Positions 55,601 through 64,000 of a stretch of 64,000 bases of DNA are shown here, one piece after another (the first letter of the stretch is position 1; every line of letters begins with the position of its first letter). A model generated the notes under the pieces. It was not told the origin of the DNA. It saw nothing but the letters and a program-made list of their open reading frames with translations, and did not search any database. The DNA is taken from the NCBI GenBank assembly GCA_033032865.1, contig JAWHQI010000756.1, forward strand, positions 62,001 through 126,000, written 5' to 3'. Source of the DNA: Dactylorhiza incarnata. Taxonomy: Eukaryota; Streptophyta; Magnoliopsida; Asparagales; Orchidaceae. A program made the translations under genes and the position numbers.

Positions 55601-56699
55601 GTCATAGTACACGGGGCAAGGGTAACGGGGCACGGGGCAAGGAGCAAGGAGCTCGGAGCAGCAAGAAGCACGGAGCAGCAAGGAGCAAGGAGAATGAAGC
55701 ATAGGATGACGATAGAAAGGGGACGACGAATAGGGGTAGTGGGACGGCAGAGGTCGGGGGGCTCCTCTGCCGTTTACTCCTCTATCATGCCCTATTTTGT
55801 TGTGCCCTCCATCGTCACTCTTGTCACAGCACACGGGGCAAGGGTAACGGGGCAAGGAGCAAGGAGCTCGGAGCAGCAAGAAGCACGGAGCAGCAAGGAG
55901 CAAGGAGAATGAAGCATGAAGCAAGAAGCAAGAAGATGATGTTGGAAAGGGGACGACAACAGACGTGGGATGATGGTAGAAATGGGACGACTGGTGGCAG
56001 TGGCACGGCAGAGGTCGGGGGATCCTCTGTCGTTCCCTCCTTTATCGTGCCCTCTTTTGTTGCACCCTCCACCATCATGCTTGTCGTTGTACACGGGGTA
56101 CGGGGCACGTGCACGAAGCAAGGAACAAGGAGCAAGGAGCAGAAAGACACAAAATAAGCTACCCAAATATAATTTAATTAAACCATATCTTTCTTTCCTA
56201 CATAATTATCTTATTGTATTCATTATTAATATATCCTTAACTAATATGGTGGAGGAGCAAGGAGAGCAAGGAGCAAGGAACAACGAGCAACGAGCAAGGA
56301 GCAAGGAGCAAAAAGACACAAAACAAGCTACCTCGGGTATAGTTTAATTAATTCACATCTTTTTTTTCTTATGTAATTATCTTATTATATTCATTGTTTA
56401 TAGAACCTTAACTGATTTGGTATAAGTGCATGGTGTAAGGAGCAGAAAGACACAAAACAATCTACCTTAGGTATAGTTTAATTAAACCACATCTTTCTTT
56501 CCTATATAATTATCTTATTGTATTCATTACTGATAGAACCTAACTGATATGGTACAGGAGCAAGGTGCATGGAGCAAAGAGCCCGCGAGCTAGGAGTAAG
56601 GAGCCGAAAGACACAAAACAAGCTGCCTTATGTATAGTTTAATTAAACCACATCTTTCTTTCCTATATAATTATCTTATTGTATTCATTGTCTATTGAA

Positions 56700-57026
56700 T
56701 TGTGCTTCACCAATGCTCTGGATGCTGAATGAAGGAAGCATGGTTATGTGCACATAAATCAAAATGGATTCTTGGGTCTGCCCTCTCTGATGTCTTTGGC
56801 TTTGATTTGAGGGCATGATTCCGCAGCAAACGCGACGGTATAGGGGGCCACTATTTCAGTGGTACTCTGTGAGCAGCCACTTTGTGCATTTATTGTCAAA
56901 GGTTAGGTCTTTCTCCTCTGAGAGAAGCCACTTTGTGCATAGTGCCAAAGGTTAGGTCTGTTTCCAATTTTCCCCCGCCCATACCCCCAATGATTGGGGA
57001 CTATATGGGTTATGTTGTTGTTGTTG
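56700..57026 (+). mobile_element. Truncated (TTG)n-tailed non-LTR element (RTE LINE or SINE-like)
   Basis: It is inserted in a type A monomer with an 18-bp target duplication, tattcattgtctattgaa (56682-56699 and 57027-57044). The 3' end reads GGGGACTATATGGGTTATG followed by (TTG)4. I associate that end with plant RTE-type LINEs and the SINEs that share their tail. An internal partial duplication (agccactttgtgcat and aaaggttaggtct twice) is present. There is no ORF or pol III box at the 5' end, so it is 5'-truncated. Confidence 0.7.
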
Positions 57027-57874
57027 TATTCATTGTCTATTGAACCTTAACTGATATGGTATAGGAGCAAGGTGTAAGGAGTAAAGAGCAAGGAGCAAGA
57101 AGCAGAAAGACACAAAACAAGCTACCACGGGTATAGTTTAATTAAACCACATCTTTCTTTCCTATATAATTATCTTATTATATTCATTGTTGATTGAACA
57201 TTAACTGATATGGTATAGGAGCAAGGAGCAAAAACACACAAAATAAGCTAACTCAATTATAGTTTAATTAAACCACATCTTTCTCTCATATATAATTATC
57301 TTATTTTATCCATTGTTGATAGAACCTTAACTGATATGGTATAAGAGCAAGGAGCAAGGAACAAAAATATACAAAACAAGTTACCTCAGGTATAGTTTAA
57401 TCAAACTACATCTTTCTTTCCTATATAATTATCTTATTGTATTCATTGTTGATAGAACCTTAACTGATATTGTATAGGAGCAAGGAGCTAGGAGCAAGGA
57501 GCAAAGAGCTAGGTGCAAGGAGCAACGAGCAGAAATGCACAAAACAAGCTACCTCAGGTATAGTTTAATTAAACCACATCTTTCTTTCCTATATAATTAT
57601 CTTATTGTATTCATTGTTGATAGAACCTTAACTGATATGGTTTAGGAGCAAGGAGCAAGAAGCAGAATGACACAAAATAAGCTACCTCATTTATAGTTTA
57701 ATTAAACTATATTTTTTTTCCTATATAATTATCTTATTGTATTCATTATTGATATAGCCTTAACTGATATGGGATAGGACCAAGTAATAAGGAGCAACGA
57801 GCAAGGAGCAACGAGCAACAAGCAACAAGCAACAAGCAACGGGGAAGGAGCAAGAAACAGAAAGACGCAAAACA

Positions 57875-60800
57875 TGACACTGCGGAGGGGGATGAGCGCA
57901 TGGGGAACATGACACTGCGGAGGGGGGATGACGGAGGGGGGTAGGGGAATGACAGATATCATGTGCTCATCTGTCGTTCCATCCTCTGTTGTACCCACTT
58001 TTGTTGTGCCCTCCTCCGTCACGCTCGCCGCAGTTCACATAGTACGGTGCACGAGGTACGATGTACGGTGCTAGGAGACCGGGGCACAAGGCACCGCACT
58101 CGCCTCAGTCACACTCTCCTTCGTTATCCCTCCATTATTTTGAAATTATTGTTTTGATGTTTAATGTTTAATGTTTATGATTTATAAGGAGCAGGGAGCA
58201 GGGAGCACGGAGCAGGGAGCACGGAGCAGGGAGCAGGGAGCAAGGAGCAAGAAGCAAGGAGCAAGGAGCAAGGAGCAAGGAGGTACACATTTTGAGGACT
58301 TCTGTGGACGAGGAGGGATGACGGTGGAGAGGGGACGACAACGGAGGGGGGTGAGTGCATGGGGAACATGACACTGCGGAGGGGGGATGACTGAGGGGGG
58401 TAGGGGAATGACAGATATCATGCGCTCCTCTGTCGTTCCCTCCTCTATTGTGCCCACTTTTGTTGTGCCCTCCTCTATCACGCTCGCCGCAGTTCACAGA
58501 GTACGGTGCACGGGGTACGAAGTACAGTGCTAGGAGACCGGGGCACAAGGCACCGCACTCGCCTCAGTCACACTCTCCTTCGTTATCCCTCCTTCATTTT
58601 GAAATTATTGTTTAATGTTTAATGTTTATGATTTATAAGGAGTAAGGAGCAAGGAGCAAGGAGCAAGGAGCAAGGAGCTAGGAGCTAGGAGCAAGGAGCA
58701 AGGAGGTACACATTTTGAGGGCTTCTGTGGACGGAGGAGGGATGACGATGGAGAGGGGACGACAACGGAGGGGGGTGAGCGCACAGGGAACATGACACTG
58801 CGGAGGGGGGATGACGGAGGGGGGTAGTGGAATGACAGATATCATGCGCTCCTCTGTCGTTCCCTCCTCTGTTGTGCCCACTTTTGTTGTGCCCTCCTCC
58901 GTCATGCTCGCCGCAGTTCACAGAGTACGGTGCACGGGGTACGATGTACGGTGCTAGGAGACCGGGGCACAAGGCACCGCACTCGCCTCAGTCACACTCT
59001 CCTTCGTTATCCCTCCTTCATTTTGAAATTATTGTTTAATGTTTAATGTTTATGATTTATAAGGAGCAAGGAGCAAGGAGCTAGGAGACAAGGAGCAAGG
59101 AGCAAGGAGGTACACATTTTGTGGGCTTCTGTGGACGGAGGAGGGATGACGGTGGAGAGGGGACGATAACGGAGGGGGGTGAGCGCACGGGGAACATGAC
59201 ACTGCGGAGGGGGGATGACGGAGGGGGGTAGGGGAATGACAGATATCATGCGCTCCTCTAGCGTTCCCTCCTCTGTTGTGCCCACTTTTGTTGTGACCTC
59301 CTCCGTCACGCTTGCCGCAGTTCACAGAGTACGGTGCACGGTTACGAAGTACGGTGCTAGGAGACCGGGGCACAAGGCACCGCACTCGCCTCAGTCACAC
59401 TCTCCTTCGTTATCCCTCCTTCATTTTTAAATTATTGTTTAATTTTTAATGTTTAATTTTTATGATTTAAAAAGGAGCAAGAAGCAAGGAGGTACACATT
59501 TTGAGGGCTTCTGTGGACGGAGGAGGGATGACGGTGGAGAGGGGACGACAACGGAGGGGGGGTAAGCGCACGTGGAACATGACACTGCGGAGGGGGGATG
59601 GTGGAGAGGGGTAGGGGAATGACAGATATCATGCGCTCATCTGTCGTTCCATCCTCTATTGTGCCCACTTTTGTTGTGCCCTCCTCCGTCACGCTCGCCG
59701 CAGTTCACATAGTACGGTGCACGAGGTACGATGTACGGTGCTAGGAGACCGGGGCACAAGGCACCGCACTCGCCTCAGTCACACTCTCCTTCGTTATCCC
59801 TCCTTTATTTGAAATTATTGTTTAATGTTTAATGTTTAATGTTTATGATTTATAAGGAGCAGGGAGCAGGGAGCACGGAGCAGGGAGCAGGGAGCAGGGA
59901 GCAGGGAGCAGGGAGCAGAGAGCAAGGAGCAAGGAGCAAGGAGCAAGGAGCAAGGAGGTACACATTTTGAGGACTTCTGTGGACGAGGAGGGATGACGGT
60001 GGAGAGGGGACGACAACGGAGGGGGGTGAGCGCTCCTCTGTCGTTCCCTCCTCTATTGTGCCCACTTTTGTTGTGCCCTCCTCTATCACGCTCGCCGCAG
60101 TTCATAGAGTACGGTGCACGGGGTACGAAGTACGGTGCTAGGAGACCGGGGCACAAGGTACCGCACTAGCCTCAGTCACACTCTCCTTCGTTATTCCTCC
60201 TTCATTTTGAAATTATTGTTTAATGTTTAATGTTTATGATTTATAAGGAGCAAGGAGTAAGGAGCAAGGAGCAAGGAGCAAGGAGCTAGGAGCAAGGAGC
60301 AAGGAGCAAGGAGGAAGGAGCAAGGAGCAAGGAGGTACACATTTTGAGGGCTTCTGTGGACGGAGGAGGGATGACGATGGAGAGGGGACGACAACGGAGG
60401 GGGGTGAGCGCACGGGGAACATGATACTGCGGAGGGGGGATGACGGAGGGGGGTAGTGGAATGACAGATATCATGCGCTCCTCTGTCGTTCCCTCCTCTG
60501 TTGTGCCCACTTTTGTTGTGCCCTCCTCCGTCTTGCTCGCCGCAGTTCACAGAGTACGGCGCACGGGGTACGATGTACGGTGCTAGGAGACCGGGGCACA
60601 AGGCACCGCACTCGCCTCAGTCACACTCTCCTTCGTTATCCCTCCTTCATTTTGAAATTATTGTTTAATGTTTAATGTTTATGATTTATAAGGAGCAAAG
60701 AGCAAGGAGCAAGGAGCTAGGAGACAAGGAGCAAGGAGCTAGGAGGTACACATTTTGTGGGCTTCTGTGGATGGAGGAGGGATGACGGTGGAGAGGGGAC

Positions 60801-63800
60801 GACAACGGGGGGGGGGGGGGGGGGGGTGAGCGCACGAGGAACATGACACTGCGGAGGGGGGTAGGGGAATGGCAGATATCATGCGCTCCTCTGTCGTTCC
60901 CTCCTCTGTTGTGCCCACTTTTATTGTGCCCTCCTCCGTCACGCTCACCGCTGTTCACAGAGTACGGTGCACGGGGTATGAAGTACGGTGCTAAGAGACC
61001 GGGGCTCAAGGCACTGCGCTCGCCTCAGTCACACTCTCCATCGTTAGCCCTCCTTCATTTTGAAATTATTGTTTAATGTTTAATGTTTAATGTTTATGAT
61101 TTATAAGGAGCAAGGAGCAAGGAGCATGGAGCAAGGAGCAAGGAGCAAGGAGCAAGGAGCAAGGAGGTACACATTTTGAGGGCTTCTGTGGATGGAGGAT
61201 GGATGACGGTGGAGAGGGGACGACAACGGAGGGGAGTGAGCGTACGGGGAACATGACACTGCAGAGGGGGGATGACGGAGGGGGGTAAAGGAATGACAGA
61301 TATCATGCGCTCCTCTGGCGTTCCCTCCTCTATTGTGCCCACTTTTGTTGTGCCCTCCTCTGTCACACTCGCCGCAGTTCATAGAGTACGGTGCACGGGG
61401 TACGAAGTACGGTGCTAGGAGACCAGGGCACAAGACACTGCACTCGCCTCAGTCACACTCTCCTTCGTTATCCCTCCTTCATTTTGAAATTATTTTTTAA
61501 TGTTTAATGTTTATGATTTATAAGGAGCAAGGAGCAACACATTTTGAGGGCTTCTGTGGATGGAGGAGGGATGATGGTGGAGAGGGGACGACAACGGAGG
61601 GGGGTGAGCGCACGGGGAACATGATACTGCGGAGCAGGGTAAGGGAATGACAGATATCATGCGCACCTCTGTCGTTCCCTCCTCTATTGTGCCCACTTTT
61701 GTTGTGCCCTCCTCCGTCATGCTCGCCGCAGTTCACAGAGTACGGTGCACGGGGTACGAAGTACGGTACTAGGAGACCGGGGCACAAGGCACCGCACTCG
61801 CCTCAGTCACACTATCCTTCGTTATCCCTCCTTCATTTTGAAATTATTTTTTAATGTTTATGATTTATAAGGAGCAAGGAGCAAGGAGGTACATATTTTG
61901 AGGGCTTATGTGGACGGAGGAGGGACGACGGTGGAGAGGGGACGACAACGGAGTGGAGGTGAGCGCTCGGGGAACATGACACTGCGGAGCGGGGATGACG
62001 GAGGGGGGGTAGGGGAATGACAGATATCATGCGCTCCTCTGTCGTTCCCTCCTCTGTTGTGCCCACTTTTGTTGTGCCCTCCTTCGTCAAGCTCGTCGCA
62101 ATTTACAGAGTACGGTGCACGGGGTACGATGTACGGTGCTAGGAGACCGGGGCACAAGGCACCGCACTCGCCTCAGTCACACTCTCCTTCGTTCTCCCTC
62201 CTTCATTATGAATTTATTGTTTAATGTTTAATGTTTATGATTAATAAGGAGCAATGAGCAAGGAGCAATGAGCAAGGAGCAAGGAGAAAGGAGCACGGAG
62301 CAAGGAGCAAGGAGCAAGGAGGTACACATTTTGAGGGCTTCTGTGGATGGAGGAGGGATGACGGTGGAGAGGGGACGACAATGGAGGGGGGTGAGTGCAC
62401 GGGGAACATGACACTGCGGAGGGGGGATGATGGAGGGGGGTAAGGGAATGACAGACATCATGCGCTCCTCTGTCGTTCCCTCCTCTATTGTGCCCACTTT
62501 TGTTGTGCCCTCCTCCGTAACGCTCGCCGCAGTTCACAGAGTACGGTGCACGGGGTACGAAGTACGGTTCTAGGAGACCGGGGCACAAGGAATCACACTC
62601 GCCTCAGTCACACTCTCCTTCGTTATCCCTCCTTCGTTTTGAAATTATTTTTTAATGTTTATGATTTATAAGGAGCAAGGAGCAAGGAGTAAGGAGCAAG
62701 GAGGTACACATTTTGAGGGCTTCTGTGGATGGAGGAGGGATGACGGTGGAGAGGGGACGACAACGGAGGGGGGTGAGCGCACGGGGAACATGACACTGCG
62801 GAGGGGGGATGACGGAGGGGGGGTAAGGGAATGACAGATAGCATGGGCTCCTCTGTCGTTCCCTCCTCTATTGGGCCCACTTTTGTTGTGCCCTCCTCCG
62901 TCACGCTCGCCGCAGTTCACAGAGTACGGTGCACGGGGTACGAAGTACGGTGCTAGGAGACCGGGGCACAAGGCACCGCACTCGCCTCAGTCACACTCTC
63001 CTTCGTTATCCCTCCTTCATTTTGAAATTATTTTTTAATGTTTAATGTTTATGATTTATAAGGAGCAAGGAGCAAGGAGCAAGGAGGTACACATTTTGAG
63101 GGCTTCTGTGGATGGAGGAGGGATGACGGTGGAGAGGGGACGACAACGGAGGGGGGTGAGCGCACGGGGAACATGACACTGCGGAGGGGGGATGACAGAG
63201 GGGGGTAAGGGAATGACAGATATCATGCGCTCCTCTGTCGTTCCCTCCTCTATTGTGCCCACTTTTGTTGTGCCCTCCTCCGTCACGCTCGCCGCAGTTC
63301 ACAAAGTACGGTGCACGGGGTACAAAGTACGGTGCTAGGAGACGGGGGCACAAGGCACCGCACTCGCCTCAGTCACACTCTCCTTCGTTATCCCTCCTTC
63401 ATTTTGAAATTATTTTTTAATGTTTAATGTTTATGATTTATAAGGAGCAAGGAGCAAGGAGGTACACATTTTGAGGGCTTCTGTGGATGGAGGAGGGATG
63501 ACGGTGGAGAGGGGATGACAACGGAGGGGGGTGAGCGCACGGGGAACACTGCGGAGGGGGCATGACGGAGGGGGGGTAAGGTAATGACAGATATCATGGG
63601 CTCCTCTGTCCTTCCCTCCTCTATTGTGCCCACTTTTGTTGTGCCCTCCTCCGTCACGCTCGCCGCAGTTCACAGAGTACGGTGCACGGGGTACGAAGTA
63701 CGGTGCTAGGAGACCAGGGCACAAGGCACCGCACTCGCCTCAGTCACACTCTCCTTCGTTATCCCTCCTTCATTTTGAAATAATTTTTTAATGTTTAATG

Positions 63801-64000
63801 TTTATGATTTATAAGGAGCAAGGAGCAAGTAGGTACACATTTTGAGGGATCTATGGATGGACGAGGGATGACGGTGGAGAGGGGACGACAACGGAGGGGG
63901 GTGAGCGCACAGGGAAAATGACACTGCGTAGGGGGGATGACGGAGGGGGGTAAGGGAATGACAGATATCATGGGCTCCTTTGTTGTTCCCTCCTCTATTG
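57875..64000. repeat. Satellite type C array (units ~350-450 bp), open at window end
   Basis: Successive gatttataagg marks at 58179, 58630, 59054, 59464, 59847, 60238, 60683, 61098, 61515, 61862, 62239, 62663, 63053, 63435 and 63806 give spacings of 347-451 bp. Each unit has the variable agcaagg run, ggtacacattttgagg, gggatgacggtggagagggg, ggaacatgacactgcgg, atgacagatatcatgcgctc, the gtgcccacttttgttgtgcc stretch shared with type B, gtgctaggagaccggggcac and a ttgtttaatgtttaatg spacer. Most length change is in the agcaagg run and the ttaatgt spacer. Minus-strand ORFs of 60-125 aa recur in every unit but are repeat by-products. Confidence 0.92.
60807..60826 (+). repeat. 20-base guanine run in one type C unit
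   Basis: The acaacggaggggggtgag segment of other units is here a run of 20 G. It is a G-quadruplex-prone site, or a sequencing or assembly uncertainty. Confidence 0.8.

Larger units (their letters stand above)
48347..57874. repeat. Satellite field of type A (~130-150 bp) and type B (~190-255 bp) monomers
   Basis: Type A: a conserved core (ttattgtattcattgttgat, ccttaactgatatggtat, tagtttaattaaacc) alternates with a variable run of agcaagg repeats; about 33 monomers. Type B: gatgatgctggaaagg, ggggacgacaacggagg, then a hairpin ACGACAGAGG/CCTCTGTCGT and a gtgccctcttttgttg stretch, also ending in agcaagg repeats. Type B monomers start near 48881, 49097, 49319, 49574 / 51371, 51564, 51789, 52077 / 52627, 52821, 53048, 53305 / 55042, 55232, 55448, 55703, 55935, that is, blocks of four, the last with one extra tandem copy. 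No gene is supported; the many ORFs follow the repeat. Confidence 0.9.

Noticed and set aside
48837..56166. ORFs on both strands in type B monomers
   Set aside because: Same reason: low-stop GC-rich repeat with both strands open. There is no signature of a protein family.
48480..57800. Interpretation of the A/B field as a CRISPR or bacterial repeat array
   Set aside because: The spacers are not unique, monomers are 130-255 bp, and the field contains a plant non-LTR insertion.
57729..63724. Minus-strand ORFs of 60-125 aa recurring in every type C unit (Pro/Ser/Leu-rich, starting MCPGLLAPY or MTEEGTTKV)
   Set aside because: They follow the repeat period, two overlapping frames are open at once, their C-termini are translations of the agcaagg run, and no domain or start context is conserved.

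Overview
This window is repeat-dominated nuclear DNA of a flowering plant with a large, retrotransposon-rich genome. The evidence is nested LTR retrotransposons primed by plant initiator-Met and Asp tRNAs, plant-only domains (ATHILA ORF-1-like, 'putative plant transposon protein'), 5S-rRNA-derived Cassandra-like sequences, and a long satellite array. The sequence does not settle monocot versus eudicot. I find no intact host gene, no rRNA or tRNA gene that looks functional, and no CRISPR.

Layout. T1 (1-2502, +) is the 3' end of an LTR element with an antisense ORF. T2 (2503-18104, -) is an old Ty1-copia-type element with a broken gag, two copies of a plant-transposon-domain gene, each with its own TATA box, and a coiled-coil gene. 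T2 is split by T3, a solo LTR (7196-8110, target duplication ttctt), and by T4, a complete non-autonomous copia element (8246-16192, -, target duplication gttag). T5 (18105-36272, -) is a Tekay/Del-like chromovirus: integrase and RNase H remnants on the left, protease and gag on the right, then a 3.9 kb 5' LTR (32407-36272). T5 is split by an LTR of T6 (18736-19059 plus 28149-29218, -). Inside that LTR sits T7 (19060-28148, +, target duplication tgatc), a second gag-only copia element with nearly identical LTRs. T5 also carries two 5S-derived perfect-arm palindromes, P1 (29942-30492) and P2 (31716-32345), each with a 5-bp target duplication. A short unassigned stretch (36273-38085 and 46470-47290) holds T8 (38086-46469, +, target duplication gtagg), an Athila-like element with identical LTRs, two ORFs and no pol. 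From about 47.3 kb four different short tandem arrays run in series. They lead into a satellite field (48347-64000, open at the window end) built from three related monomer types A, B and C, with a ~3.7 kb higher-order duplication and one (TTG)n-tailed non-LTR insertion.

How the parts relate. Intact target duplications and nesting give the order T5, then T2 and T6, then T1/T3/T4/T7. LTR comparisons by eye give T4 as oldest of the complete copies, then T7, with T8 youngest. None of the complete elements encodes protease, reverse transcriptase or integrase, so all must have been moved by enzymes supplied elsewhere. Across families, short CpG-rich palindromes or tandem repeats lie just upstream of the LTR TATA box, and in T8 the same palindrome plus TATA arrangement is repeated in front of an internal ORF. 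The most unusual items are the paired 5S foldbacks, a 418-bp inverted duplication at the 3' end of T7, a hairpin whose stem covaries between copies in T4 and T7, and the internal promoter of T8. All comparisons were made by eye, without alignment software.
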